From positions 496,001 to 560,000 of the forward strand of contig NZ_CP049934.1 in NCBI RefSeq assembly GCF_011382965.1: 64,000 nucleotides of DNA, written 5' to 3'. A model generated the notes under the pieces. That model was not told the DNA's origin, did no database searches, and was given only the letters and a program-made list of their open reading frames with translations. Numbering within the stretch: position 1 is the first letter of the stretch; every line of letters starts with the position of its first letter. Source of the DNA: Leucobacter insecticola. Its GTDB lineage: Bacteria; Actinomycetota; Actinomycetes; Actinomycetales; Microbacteriaceae. Made by a program: the position numbers and the translations under genes. Positions 1 to 8,260 of the stretch are shown one piece after another.

Positions 1-2
1 TC

Positions 3-212
3 GACACGCTGATCACCTACTTGGCAGCAGAGCAGAACGTCACCCGCACCGCTGAAGTCATGTTTGTGCACCCGAACACAATCCGGTACCGCCTCACCCG
101 TATCGAGGAGGCCTTCGGAGAATCTCTCACCTCACCGTTCTCCCTCGCAAACGTCATCCTCGCCCTGCATCCCGAGATAATCGGACGCGCCCCTGAACTT
201 CGCCACCGCTAA
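3..212 (+). CDS. PucR/CdaR-type transcriptional regulator, C-terminal HTH (5' truncated by window)
   Basis: The frame is open from the window edge (first full codon at 3) and ends at TAA 210-212. The visible 69 residues are a helix-turn-helix of the PucR C-terminal type: 'NVTRTAEVMFVHPNTIRYR' followed by 'LTRIEEAFG' is the family's DNA-recognition segment. Such proteins are activators of purine or other catabolic genes, with a long N-terminal sensory region that lies outside the window. The target cannot be told from this fragment. The convergent or downstream cupin/GNAT pair starts 48 bases later with its own ribosome-binding site, so co-transcription is possible but unproven. Confidence 0.8.
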   Translation, partial: DTLITYLAAEQNVTRTAEVMFVHPNTIRYRLTRIEEAFGESLTSPFSLANVILALHPEIIGRAPELRHR

Positions 213-259
213 CTCTGGCGAAATCACCTAAGCTGAGACCACTCGACCATAGGAGGATC

Positions 260-550
260 ATGAGCACAGGTTCCCGCAGCAGAGTCCAGTTGGAGAACGA
301 GCACTTCCGCGTTACGGAGTGGACGATCGATCCGGGCGGGGTGATCCCCATGCACCTGCACGAGCACGAGTACGTGGTGGTGCCGATGGTCACGGACACC
401 ATGCACGTCACCACGGGAGCAGGCGACGAGATCGTTGCCGAGCTGGTTGCGGGGCAGAGCTATACCCGACCCGGCGGATCCGAGCACCGGGTTGAGAATC
501 GCACCTCTGCCTCCCCCATCGTGTTCGTTGAGGTGGAAAAGCTATCGTGA
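260..550 (+). CDS. Small cupin-domain protein
   Basis: A 96-residue single-domain cupin. The first cupin motif is visible as 'PGGVIPMHLHEHEYVVVPM' (His-x-His plus Glu, metal ligands) at about residues 26-44, and the second, weaker motif as 'GQSYTRPGGSEHRVEN' with a conserved His. Start ATG 260 is preceded by a strong AGGAGG at 252-257. Its stop overlaps the GTG start of the GNAT gene (547-550), so the two are translationally coupled. Small cupins of this type bind a metal and may be isomerases, dioxygenases or ligand-binding proteins; substrate is not predictable here. Confidence 0.8.
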   Translation: MSTGSRSRVQLENEHFRVTEWTIDPGGVIPMHLHEHEYVVVPMVTDTMHVTTGAGDEIVAELVAGQSYTRPGGSEHRVENRTSASPIVFVEVEKLS

Positions 551-1002
551 GCGCTGTCACCGTTCGCGCCGTCGCCGCAGAGGATCGGGAGGCGTGGGCG
601 GTGCTCTACCGCGGCTACCGCGACTTCTACGCAAGGCCGCACGACCCCTCGGTCTACGACACGGTCTGGGGCTGGCTGATGGATCCGGCGCACGGGACCC
701 GAGCACTGGTCGCCTCGCTCGACGGGCAGCTCGTGGGCCTCGGGCACTTCCGCGGCTTCGCTCGGCCGATCGACGGCGGACGCGGCCTCTACCTCGACGA
801 CCTGTTCACCTTGCCCGAGGCACGCGGGACAGGCGCGGCTTCTGCGATTCTGCAGCGGCTCGCTGAGATCGCGCGCGATGAGGGCGCTTCGCTGGTGCGC
901 TGGATCACTGCCGAAGACAACACGACGGCGCGGAGTCTCTACGACCGGCGCGCACAGCAGACACCCTGGGTCACCTACGACATGGCGCCCGCGGCAGAGT
1001 GA
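547..1002 (+). CDS. GNAT-family N-acetyltransferase
   Basis: 151 residues with the GNAT fold: acetyl-CoA binding motif A is 'FTLPEARGTGAASAILQRL' (R-x-x-G-x-A) at about residues 86-104, and motif B follows with 'TTARSLYDRR'. It transfers an acetyl group from acetyl-CoA to an amine on an unknown substrate. GTG start at 547 overlaps the cupin stop by four bases (GTGA), implying a two-gene operon with coupled translation. The family is large and the substrate cannot be inferred. Confidence 0.85.
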   Translation: MSAVTVRAVAAEDREAWAVLYRGYRDFYARPHDPSVYDTVWGWLMDPAHGTRALVASLDGQLVGLGHFRGFARPIDGGRGLYLDDLFTLPEARGTGAASAILQRLAEIARDEGASLVRWITAEDNTTARSLYDRRAQQTPWVTYDMAPAAE

Positions 1003-1023
1003 CTTTCACAACGCACTGAGCCG

Positions 1024-1422
1024 CTATTGACGCAACCGCTCGGTGCCAGGCGTCGCCTCGGTCTCGCCGTGCGGCACCGCCTCGCCCGCATCGTCGACCG
1101 CCACAAACACAATACGATCCAGGGTCAGGATCTCCTGCCCCGTCACCGCATTGTCGACCCGGCAGCTGAGCGTTAGTGAGGTGCGTCCGAAGCTACTCAC
1201 ACGAAAATCGAGTTCGAGAAGGTCACCCCGTTCCGCACTTCCCTTGAAGTTGATCTCAGACATGTACCGGGTCACCACGCTCGTCGTACCGAGCTGCACC
1301 ACGGCGAGGATCGCAGCGTCTTCATCAACCCACTGCAGCAAGCGCCCGCCGAACAGCGCCCCGTGTTGATTCAGGTCTTCGGGTTTCACCCATTTGCGCA
1401 CGATCTGTCGGTAGTCACTCAT
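1024..1422 (-). CDS. Acyl-CoA thioesterase (hotdog fold)
   Basis: 132-residue single hotdog-domain protein. The family signature 'NQHGALFGGRLLQWVDEDA' (N-x-H-G-x-L-F-G-G, then the catalytic Asp/Glu region) is at residues 18-36, as in YciA/BFIT-type acyl-CoA thioesterases, which hydrolyse acyl-CoA to free acid plus CoA in the cytoplasm. Length is typical. It is divergent from the SCO4848-like membrane protein at 1477. Substrate chain length is unknown. Confidence 0.85.
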   Translation of the reverse strand: MSDYRQIVRKWVKPEDLNQHGALFGGRLLQWVDEDAAILAVVQLGTTSVVTRYMSEINFKGSAERGDLLELDFRVSSFGRTSLTLSCRVDNAVTGQEILTLDRIVFVAVDDAGEAVPHGETEATPGTERLRQ

Positions 1423-1476
1423 GGTCGCAAGCCTAGTGACTGCGCCGCCGCGCCATCACCGCATAAGCTTGGGAGC

Positions 1477-1692
1477 ATGGCCGTTTTCGCTGGAATCATG
1501 CTGCTGCTCAATGCGTTTTTCAACGTGGTCGTATGGCCAAGATTCTGGACGCGAGTGGCCAACGATCCGCGCGCACGCGACGAGCAGGGCCGCGCGACCA
1601 GGTTTCTCACCGTCCACGCGGTCCTGATCAGCCTCGCCCTACTCGTCGCCGCAGTTTCCGCGGTCGCGGGCATCATGCTGCTGCTTGGCTAG
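1477..1692 (+). CDS. Small SCO4848-family-like membrane protein
   Basis: 71 residues with two hydrophobic segments (about 1-20 and 46-70) separated by a charged loop rich in Arg/Asp. The frame is open further upstream, but ATG 1477 removes an antisense overlap with the divergent thioesterase gene and gives a protein beginning directly with a membrane segment. The layout (TM, 'VWPRFWTRV', charged loop, 'FLTVHAVL', TM) resembles the short actinobacterial SCO4848 family of unknown function; that assignment is by memory of the family, not a search. Confidence 0.6.
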   Translation: MAVFAGIMLLLNAFFNVVVWPRFWTRVANDPRARDEQGRATRFLTVHAVLISLALLVAAVSAVAGIMLLLG

Positions 1693-1883
1693 TGCCGCGT
1701 CTCATGCGGCTCTGATATCTCCGCGTCCTCGTCGGAGCCTTCCTCTTCGGGCCTACCCGCTTGCGTATGCGTAGCAGGACCCAGGTGTGATGCTCCGCCC
1801 TCAGCCACCCAACCGTCACCGGGTGTCTGCGCCGGATCCGAATCGTGATCTGGAAGGTGTGTGCGGTGTGTGTGCTGATCCAT
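1689..1883 (-). CDS. Small acidic hydrophilic protein of unknown function
   Basis: A 64-residue, highly polar protein rich in His, Asp, Glu, Gly and Pro, with no membrane segment or recognisable motif. ATG 1883 is chosen because it follows a GAGGGGGA ribosome-binding sequence at a good distance; the frame is also open upstream to 1970. Its end overlaps the end of the convergent small membrane protein by four bases. Low-complexity composition makes it a weak prediction: it may be a real disordered small protein or a chance frame. Confidence 0.45.
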   Translation of the reverse strand: MDQHTHRTHLPDHDSDPAQTPGDGWVAEGGASHLGPATHTQAGRPEEEGSDEDAEISEPHETRH

Positions 1884-1977
1884 CGTATCCCCCTCGACTC
1901 GCCTGTCTGACTTTCGGGCCAGCCTACGCGCCTCTGCTGCAAAGCAACAGGGTTGCCGTCGACCGTACACTGGAGGA

Positions 1978-2376
1978 ATGAAGCGTATCTTGACCTACGG
2001 CACCTTTGACTTGCTGCACTGGGGGCACATCCGCCTCCTCAAGCGCGCTCGGGATCTCGGAGACTACCTCGTGGTCGCCGCCTCCACGGAGGAGTTCAAT
2101 GCGGGCAAAGGCAAGAAGACCTATCACGACTTCGATACTCGCAAGAATATGCTCGAAGCCGTGCGCTACGTGGATCTGGTAATCCCCGAGCAGGACTGGG
2201 ATCAGAAGATTCGGGACGTGCAAAAGTACGAAATCGACGCCGTCGTGATGGGTGGCGACTGGGAGGGCGATCCGCGCTTCGAGGTGCTCCGCGACTACTG
2301 CGAGGTCATCTACCTCGACCGCACCGAGGGCGTCTCCACCACGAAGATCAAAAAGGATCTTGGGGTCAATTCGTAA
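1978..2376 (+). CDS. tagD: Glycerol-3-phosphate cytidylyltransferase
   Basis: 132 residues, the usual length of TagD. It makes CDP-glycerol from CTP and glycerol-3-phosphate, the precursor for teichoic-acid-type or other glycerol-phosphate cell-wall polymers. The nucleotidyltransferase signature is clear: 'TYGTFDLLHWGHIRLLKRA' at 6-24 contains the HxGH motif (HWGH), and 'RTEGVSTTKIKKDL' near the C-terminus contains the second catalytic motif (R-T-x-G-x-S-T-T). No other wall-polymer genes are adjacent, so it stands alone here. Confidence 0.93.
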   Translation: MKRILTYGTFDLLHWGHIRLLKRARDLGDYLVVAASTEEFNAGKGKKTYHDFDTRKNMLEAVRYVDLVIPEQDWDQKIRDVQKYEIDAVVMGGDWEGDPRFEVLRDYCEVIYLDRTEGVSTTKIKKDLGVNS

Positions 2377-2409
2377 CCCCGGCCATCCGGTGAGCGCCCA
2401 CCTCTCCGG

Positions 2410-2470
2410 CGAGTGCCCACCATTTCCGCATGTCGCTAACGTAGGCACTCGCGGGGATGGTGGGCACTCG
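2410..2470. repeat. Inverted-repeat element between tagD and the ABC transporter operon
   Basis: A perfect 14-bp inverted repeat, CGAGTGCCCACCAT at 2410-2423 and ATGGTGGGCACTCG at 2457-2470, with a further partial copy of the core (GGCACTCG) at about 2444-2451 inside the loop. It lies between two convergent transcription units, so it could act as a bidirectional terminator, although no T-run follows. The multi-copy motif could also be a dispersed intergenic repeat. Confidence 0.6.
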
Positions 2471-2507
2471 AGGTGAGCGGGACAACCGAGAAGCCCCGCG
2501 GAACGCC

Positions 2508-3280
2508 TTACAGCACCTTCGAGAGGAACGCTTTGGTGCGCTCGCGCTGCGGGTTCGAGAGAACCTCCGCAGGATCGCCCTCCTCCACGACGACGCCGCC
2601 GTCCATGAACACGAGCTTGTCGGCGACCTCGCGCGCGAAGCCCATCTCGTGGGTGACGACGATCATCGTCATGCCGCTCTCGGCGAGCCCCTTCATCACG
2701 TCGAGCACCTCGCCCACCAGTTCGGGATCAAGTGCTGAGGTTGGCTCGTCAAAGAGCATCAGCTTCGGCTCCATCGCGAGCGCGCGCGCAATCGCCACGC
2801 GCTGCTGCTGCCCTCCCGAGAGGTGTGCCGGGTAGTAGTCCCAGCGATCGGCGAGCCCCACCCGAGCGAGCAGATCAAGCGCGCGCGACTTCAGGATCGC
2901 CTTGTCCCCTTGCGCAAAAGCGTCGGCGCAAGCATCACGTTTTCAAGCGCGGTCATGTGCGGGAAGAGGTTGAAGCGCTGAAACACCATCCCGATATCGC
3001 GACGCTGTTTCGCAGCGTCGCGCGGGCGCATCTCGTAGAGCTTGTCGCCCTTCTGCTGGTATCCGACGATCTCACCGTCAACCGAGAGTCGCCCGGCTGT
3101 GACAGCCTCAAGGTGATTGATGCAGCGCAGGAACGTCGACTTGCCTGAGCCAGAAGGTCCAACAAGGCACAGCACCTCACCGCGCTTCACCTCAAGCGAG
3201 ATCGACTTCAGCACGAGATTGTTGCCGAATGACTTTGAGACGCCCTCAGCGAGCACCATAGGAGCACTGGATACGTTCAT
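2508..3280 (-). pseudogene. Polar amino-acid ABC transporter ATP-binding protein, frameshifted
   Basis: Two frames together encode one complete 257-residue ATPase of the GlnQ/HisP type. The N-terminal part (2891-3280) has Walker A GPSGSGKST at residues 41-49 and the Q-loop 'MVFQRFNLFPH'; the C-terminal part has the signature LSGGQQQR, Walker B LMLFDEP and the switch His (VTHEMG). The frame breaks at the C-run 2906-2909: one additional C restores '[18 protein letters not shown]', which joins the parts exactly (773 bases plus 1 is a multiple of three). It powers import together with the permease, whose stop is two bases upstream. A sequencing error is more likely than true loss, since the rest is intact. 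Confidence 0.88.
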
Positions 3281-3282
3281 GT

Positions 3283-4284
3283 CTACACTCCTCCGCTTCC
3301 GCCGTGCTGTCCCACCGGGGGCAGTGGGGGCTCGTTGTCCTCGCCCGGCAACGTGATCGCCGCCGTCTCCACGGTCGGTTTCATGACGTCGGGCCGCTGC
3401 CCGACCCCCTTAGCGAAGTGACGCTCAAGGTAGAACTGGCCGACCATCAGGATCGACGTCACGACGAGATACCAGATCGACACCACCAGCAGCATGGGAA
3501 CCGGATTGTAGGTCACGGCGGCAATGTCGCGCTGTTTCGTGAACAGCTCGAGCGTGAACGGCACGGCGGTCACGAGCGAGGTGGTTTTCAGCATCGAGAT
3601 AACCTCGTTGCCGGTGGGTGGAATGATCACGCGCATTGCCTGCGGCAACACCACTCGGGACATGGTGTGCCACCAGCCGAGGCCAAGTGCGATAGCGGCC
3701 TCATCTTGACCGCTATCGACCGACAGCAACCCGGCGCGCACGATCTCAGCCATGTAGGCGGCCTCATTGAGCGCGAGCCCAATAATCGCGAGCGTGAACG
3801 CCGTCATGATTGCCTTGGTCTCAAACTCAAGGATCGGAGGCAGGAATGGCAAACCGATCCCGAGCGTCGGATAGATCACCGCGAACAGGCCCCAGAAGGT
3901 CAGCTGCACGTAGACCGGAGTGCCGCGGAATATCCAGAGGTAGACCCAGGCAACTGCCTTCACGATCGGATTCGGTGACAGTCGCATGATCGCGAGCGTG
4001 ACTCCAAGAATGATCGCGATGATCATCGAATAGACGGTCAGCAGCAGCGTGTAGCCGGCCGCGGCGACGATGCGAGTATCAAATAGATACTTGCCGACCT
4101 CGGGCCAGTTGAAGGCTTCGCGATTGGCGGCGTCCCAAATGAAGGCCGCTGCCAGCAGCACCAGCACAATGGCAAGGACAATTCGCCCCGGATGCTTCAG
4201 TTTGACGGCGACAATAGGCTCGGACTCATAGAACGGCTGGGTCCGCGGAGCTTCCCCCGCGGACCCGTCTGATCGGTCTGACAT
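3283..4284 (-). CDS. Polar amino-acid ABC transporter permease
   Basis: 333 residues with one N-terminal and about five core membrane segments. The cytoplasmic EAA loop that contacts the ATPase is visible as 'NEAAYMAEIVRAGLLSVDSG' followed by 'QDEAAIALGLG'. It belongs to the His/Glu/Gln/Arg/opine permease family and is somewhat longer than usual, with a polar N-terminal 40 residues and a Pro-rich C-terminal tail. It is the middle gene of a binding protein-permease-ATPase operon, with 24 bases to the binding protein stop and two to the ATPase start. Confidence 0.92.
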   Translation of the reverse strand: MSDRSDGSAGEAPRTQPFYESEPIVAVKLKHPGRIVLAIVLVLLAAAFIWDAANREAFNWPEVGKYLFDTRIVAAAGYTLLLTVYSMIIAIILGVTLAIMRLSPNPIVKAVAWVYLWIFRGTPVYVQLTFWGLFAVIYPTLGIGLPFLPPILEFETKAIMTAFTLAIIGLALNEAAYMAEIVRAGLLSVDSGQDEAAIALGLGWWHTMSRVVLPQAMRVIIPPTGNEVISMLKTTSLVTAVPFTLELFTKQRDIAAVTYNPVPMLLVVSIWYLVVTSILMVGQFYLERHFAKGVGQRPDVMKPTVETAAITLPGEDNEPPLPPVGQHGGSGGV

Positions 4285-4308
4285 TGGAGTGATCCCTTGC
4301 GACCGCGG

Positions 4309-5193
4309 TTACTTGCCCGCGTTGATGGTGGCTTTCTGGACCGCCCCATCCTCAACGCCGGCCTTGGTCAGGATCTCCATGTACGTGCCGTCGTCCATGA
4401 GCGACTGCAGGGCAGCCTGTACGGCCTTTGTGAGATCCGAATTCTTCGGCAGCGCGTAACCGTAGGGCGCTGTGTCGAAGGACTCACCCGACGCCTCAAT
4501 CTTGTCCTTCTGAGCGTTAATCGCGTCAAGCGTGACGGGCGAATCTGCCGAGAATGCATCGGCCTGACCGAGCACAACCGCGTTAGTTGCTTCTGCCTGA
4601 CCATCAAACGGCAAGATCTCGATGGCAGCTTTACCGGCAGCGACGCAGGCCTCCGACTTCGCGGGCAGTTCGTCGGTGTGCTGGAAAGTGCCGGCCTGCA
4701 CAGCCACCTTGAAGCCACACGCATTGTCCGGATCAACGGGCTTGCCGATCGGGGCAGCCCAGAGCACGCCCGCCTCGTAGAAGTTGACGAAGTCGACGGT
4801 CTTCTGACGCTCGGCGTTATCGGTGAACGACGAGGATCCCATGTTCATCTTGCCGCCCTGGATGCTGGGGATAATCGAGTCGAAGCCCGCTTGTTCCCAC
4901 TTCGGTTCGAGGCCGAGGCGCGCGCTCACCGCATTTGCTAGGTCTACGCCCCAGCCCACGATTTTGCCGGAGGAATCCTTGTATTCGTTTGGCGGGTACG
5001 ATGCGTCGGTACCGATAATGAGTACGCCGGATTCCTTGATGTCTGCGGGCAACAGCGCGGCAGCGGCCTCGTCAACCTTGATGCCGGAGGTGTCGGTCGA
5101 CTCGCGATCCGGACCTTCCGTGTTGGTGACGCACCCGGTGAGGGTGAGCAGGGCAGCAGCAGCAAGCGCGGGAAGCGCGTATTGAATCTTCAT
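4309..5193 (-). CDS. Amino-acid ABC transporter substrate-binding lipoprotein
   Basis: 294 residues. A lipoprotein signal peptide is clear: 'LAAAALLTLTGC' with lipobox LTGC at residues 17-20, so Cys20 would be lipidated and the protein held on the outer face of the membrane. The mature domain is a family 3 solute-binding protein ('ASYPPNEYKDSSGKIVGWG' then 'DLANAVSARLGL'). AGGAT just upstream of ATG 5193 serves as ribosome-binding site. First gene of the three-gene uptake operon; the ligand is probably a polar amino acid, but which one is not visible. Confidence 0.93.
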   Translation of the reverse strand: MKIQYALPALAAAALLTLTGCVTNTEGPDRESTDTSGIKVDEAAAALLPADIKESGVLIIGTDASYPPNEYKDSSGKIVGWGVDLANAVSARLGLEPKWEQAGFDSIIPSIQGGKMNMGSSSFTDNAERQKTVDFVNFYEAGVLWAAPIGKPVDPDNACGFKVAVQAGTFQHTDELPAKSEACVAAGKAAIEILPFDGQAEATNAVVLGQADAFSADSPVTLDAINAQKDKIEASGESFDTAPYGYALPKNSDLTKAVQAALQSLMDDGTYMEILTKAGVEDGAVQKATINAGK

Positions 5194-5450
5194 CGATCCT
5201 CCAAATTACGACGGTGTTTCTTGGTTGGAAACCTTGGTTTGAGTGTAGTGCCCGATGTTCGGCGAACCTGTACAGAGTCTCTACCCCGTTCAATACAGGG
5301 GCTGGATCAGGTCCGCGCTTTCCCACGTTCCAGCGGCACACGACACCTCTTAAGCTTTTGTAACGTTCCGGTTAAGCCCCCGCTCTGGCCGCGCGGAGTC
5401 GCCCTCTCTGGTGAGTTTCTTCCGCGCAGACTTTGCACTAGGATCCTCTG

Positions 5451-5516
5451 ATGGACATGGAAACCAAAGCAGGCGCGGGCCTGATACCGCCGCGCCAGAC
5501 GCTGGGTAGGTCATGA
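5451..5516 (+). CDS. Possible 21-residue leader peptide overlapping the exporter start
   Basis: ATG 5451, preceded by AGGA at 5440-5443, opens a 21-codon frame (M-D-M-E-T-K-A-G-A-G-L-I-P-P-R-Q-T-L-G-R-S) that ends in TGA 5514-5516, overlapping the exporter ATG 5513 in an ATGA junction. This could couple exporter translation to the leader. No run of regulatory codons is seen, so attenuation by a particular amino acid is not supported. It may also be chance. Confidence 0.3.
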   Translation: MDMETKAGAGLIPPRQTLGRS

Positions 5517-6396
5517 TCCGCCGCCGCATCTCCGCTGCCCCTCCATGGTCGCTCGCGGTGACAGCGATGCTGTTCATCCAACTCAGCAGCGCGCTGTCAG
5601 TGGGTCTTATCGCGGAGCTCGGAGCGACCGGTATTGCGTGGCTGCGCATCAGCCTGGGTGCCGTCGTGTTCTTGGTCATCGCGCGCCCGCCGCTTCGACT
5701 CATGCGCCGCAGCGACATTCCTGCGGTTCTGGGCCTCGGTGCCGCCACCGGCCTCATGACCCTTTCGTTCCTCTCGGCGCTGGAGCGGATCCCGCTCGGC
5801 ACCGCCGTCGCCATCGAGTTCTTAGGCCCCCTCACCGTCGCCTCGATCCGCAGCGGCACCCGGCGCATGCTGATCTGGCCCGCGCTCGCGTTTGTGGGAG
5901 TAGTGCTGATGACGGAGCCCTGGCACGGCGAGATTGACCTCGTGGGCGTGGGCTTCGCGCTGCTCGCGGGTGTCGGCTGGGGGCCTATATGCTGTTCACG
6001 CAGAAGGTGGGGGATCGCTTCTCTGGGGTAAGTGGGCTCTCGCTCACCCTGCCGATCGCGGCCATCATCTACGCATTTGTGGGGGTACCGCAGCTCATCG
6101 GGACGCTCGACTGGCGCTTGCTGCTCATCGCGGCTGGCCTCGCGCTCCTCGCACCCGTGCTGCCTTTCGGGCTCGAAATGCTCGCGCTCAAGCGCATGAC
6201 CCACACCGCGTTCGGCACCCTGATGGCGGTCGAGCCCGCCGTTGGGGTGGTGCTTGGGCTCATCGTGCTGCGGCAGGTGCCCGACCTGTTCCAGATCGTC
6301 GGCATCGTGTGTGTGGTGCTCGCGGGGGCTTGCGCGCAACGCGGCGGCACGCGGGATCCGCTGCCGGATCCGCCTCCGGCTTCACCTCAGGAGTAA
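5513..6396 (+). pseudogene. rhtA: RhtA-type EamA/DMT threonine-homoserine exporter, frameshifted
   Basis: A ten-helix EamA-family inner-membrane exporter of about 294 residues (RhtA exports threonine and homoserine). The first frame (from ATG 5513) carries helices 1-5 including 'IPLGTAVAIEFLGPLTVA'; the second (from about 5990 to 6396) begins 'MLFTQKVGDRFSG' and carries helices 6-10 with the second EamA repeat 'GTLMAVEPAVGVVLGL'. The break is at the G-run 5979-5983: one additional G restores 'AGVGWGAYMLFTQKVGDRF', typical of the family (884 plus 1 divisible by three). Probably a homopolymer undercall. Confidence 0.85.
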
Positions 6397-6520
6397 CTGC
6401 ACCAGTGTATTCACCGGCATGGTGGCCCGGTGCGTGCCCGGATGGGTCGGTTGCGCAGGGTGTTCGCGCGGCAGCACTGTGCCAAGCTGAACCGACTCGG
6501 GGTCGGGAGCGCACGCGACA

Positions 6521-7084
6521 CTAGCAGTCGATGTCGCGATACCTGCCACGGTAAAACACGAGCGGATCGTGCGCGGGATTGGTCGACAGCCCGTCCACCC
6601 GCACGAGGAAGATGAGGTGATCCCCCGCCTCAATCTCGCGCTCAATCTCACCCGCCACCCATCCAATGACGCCGTCCAGCGTGGGTGCGCCGTTGCACTC
6701 GGACGGGTGCCACGAGACTCCTTGCCATTTGTCGGTTCCGGATCTCGCGAACTGCCCGCTCAGCTCCCGCTGCTGAGAGCCGAGGAAATTGATGACAACG
6801 TTGCGATGCGCCCGCAATGACCGCAGACTCTGCGAGGTGCGCGCGATCGAAAAAGACACGAGCGGCGGATCAATGGAGACACTGTAAAACGACTGGCAGG
6901 TGAATCCCACTGGGCCGGCCGGGCCCTGCGTGGTGATCACGGTTACCCCGGAAGCGAACGCGCCCACCGCGTCGCGGTACTCGCGCTCATCGAACAGCAC
7001 GGGAGCCGGGCGAACAAGACGAGATTCTGGGGTGCTCTCCCGTGCGGGATCACTCAGCACTGCGGTGTGCGCGTTTCGTTGCAT
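6521..7084 (-). CDS. Flavin reductase family protein (FMN-binding split barrel)
   Basis: 187 residues from ATG 7084; the frame extends upstream to 7153 but that segment is unlike the family. The flavin reductase domain starts at about residue 30: 'FASGVTVITTQGPAGPVG' then 'FTCQSFYSVSIDPPLVSFSI' are the FMN-contact strands. Such proteins use NAD(P)H to supply reduced flavin to two-component monooxygenases. No partner monooxygenase is adjacent, so the role is open. It is divergent from the siderophore-interacting reductase, with a tRNA-like sequence in between. Confidence 0.88.
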   Translation of the reverse strand: MQRNAHTAVLSDPARESTPESRLVRPAPVLFDEREYRDAVGAFASGVTVITTQGPAGPVGFTCQSFYSVSIDPPLVSFSIARTSQSLRSLRAHRNVVINFLGSQQRELSGQFARSGTDKWQGVSWHPSECNGAPTLDGVIGWVAGEIEREIEAGDHLIFLVRVDGLSTNPAHDPLVFYRGRYRDIDC

Positions 7085-7169
7085 GGTTGCGGCTCCGATG
7101 TGTTGTCGTGCGGGGTGAGGTCGGGGATCCCACGCCGAAGTCTGCTTCAGCACGGGATCTCCTATCCGA

Positions 7170-7239
7170 CGCGACGGCGGGATTCGAACCCGCTACTCTT
7201 CGGTCATGAACCGTTACCGGAACCATCCGGATCGACGCG
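7170..7239 (-). tRNA. Degenerate tRNA-like sequence, apparent anticodon CAU (Met)
   Basis: The minus strand folds into a tRNA-like cloverleaf of 70 nt: acceptor CGCGTCG/CGTCGCG (one U-U mismatch at pair 5-68), D-stem CCGG/CCGG with a short six-base loop holding GG, anticodon loop TTCATGA giving CAU but with only the inner three stem pairs, variable loop GAGTA, and a perfect T-arm (GCGGG, loop TTCGAAT, CCCGC). No CCA follows. The intact T-arm and acceptor argue against chance; the weak anticodon stem argues for a pseudo-tRNA. Confidence 0.5.
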
Positions 7240-7368
7240 ATACGTACCACTGTAGATATTTCTGCGCGCGTCAATGCGAAGATGACACTTCATTGCAGAT
7301 TCGACCTCCGATGCCCCGCCTGCCCTTTGCCCCTTACCGCGGCGCAACAAAGCGGCTACCGTGGAGGG

Positions 7369-8154
7369 ATGACCTCCGCCCCCCAGCCCTCCGTGAGAAA
7401 GCCAAAGCCCACCTTCACGCTGGAAGTGATCGCGCAGCAGTGGCTCTCACCGAGTCTCGTGCGCGTGACTTTTGGCGGCGAAGGATTTGCCCTGTTTGAG
7501 GATCGTCCAGAGACCGATAAGTACATCAAGCTCGGTTTCACGACGCCCGCGCCCGAGTCGCACCCCGTCACCCGCACCTACACCGTTCGTTCCGTGGATC
7601 ACGCGGCACGCACGATCGACGTCGACTTCGTTGTGCATGGCGCGGAGGGGCTCGCGGGCCCCTGGGCCGAATCAGCACGCGCGGGTGAGCCGATTGTGAT
7701 GCGCGGACCCGGCGGTGGCTTTCGCCCGGACCCGGCGGCGGATCGCTACCTGTTCGTCGGTGATCTCTCCGCTGTTCCCGCGATCTCAGCAGCTCTCGAG
7801 TCACTCAACGTGGGCGCGAACGTTTCGGTGTTCATCGAGGTGGAATCGGAAGCGGCGATCCCGCCCATGCCTGCGCCACTCGGAGTGCGGGTGGAGTGGA
7901 TCGTCGATCCCGAACACCGCACTGAGACGCTCGCCAACCGGGTGCGGGAATGGGGCAAGCCCATCGACGATGTGCAGATCTTCGCGCACGGCGAGCGCGA
8001 GTCCATGAAGGTTCTGCGCCGACTCGTGAACGGTGAGTGGCAGCTCCCCCGGCAGCGGCTGTCGCTCTCCGGGTATTGGGCGAGAGGCCGCACAGAAGAT
8101 CGCTTCCAGCAGGAAAAGCGTGAACCGATCGGGCAGATCTTTCCTGAGAGTTAG
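7369..8154 (+). CDS. Siderophore-interacting protein (FAD-dependent ferric-siderophore reductase)
   Basis: 261 residues from ATG 7369, which follows GGAGGG; an upstream in-frame extension to 7282 has no family similarity. The FAD-binding domain is marked by 'VTRTYTVRSVD' (RxYT) at about residues 65-75 and the C-terminal NAD(P)H/SIP domain by 'LSLSGYWARGRTEDRF', the closing SIP signature. The enzyme reduces Fe(III) in siderophores in the cytoplasm to release iron. No uptake transporter is adjacent. Confidence 0.9.
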   Translation: MTSAPQPSVRKPKPTFTLEVIAQQWLSPSLVRVTFGGEGFALFEDRPETDKYIKLGFTTPAPESHPVTRTYTVRSVDHAARTIDVDFVVHGAEGLAGPWAESARAGEPIVMRGPGGGFRPDPAADRYLFVGDLSAVPAISAALESLNVGANVSVFIEVESEAAIPPMPAPLGVRVEWIVDPEHRTETLANRVREWGKPIDDVQIFAHGERESMKVLRRLVNGEWQLPRQRLSLSGYWARGRTEDRFQQEKREPIGQIFPES

Positions 8155-8260
8155 CTTCCATTCGCTGACCCTGCCTTTCACCGTCGAACTTGCCGTCAGG
8201 AACCGCAGGCTCGAACGTGGGAAGCAGGCTCGGTGAAACGGCCCGCCAGTGAGGGGTTCC

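Noticed and set aside
1363..1476. Upstream in-frame extension of the small SCO4848-like membrane protein
   Set aside because: It would overlap the divergent thioesterase gene antisense and adds residues unlike the family; ATG 1477 is preferred.
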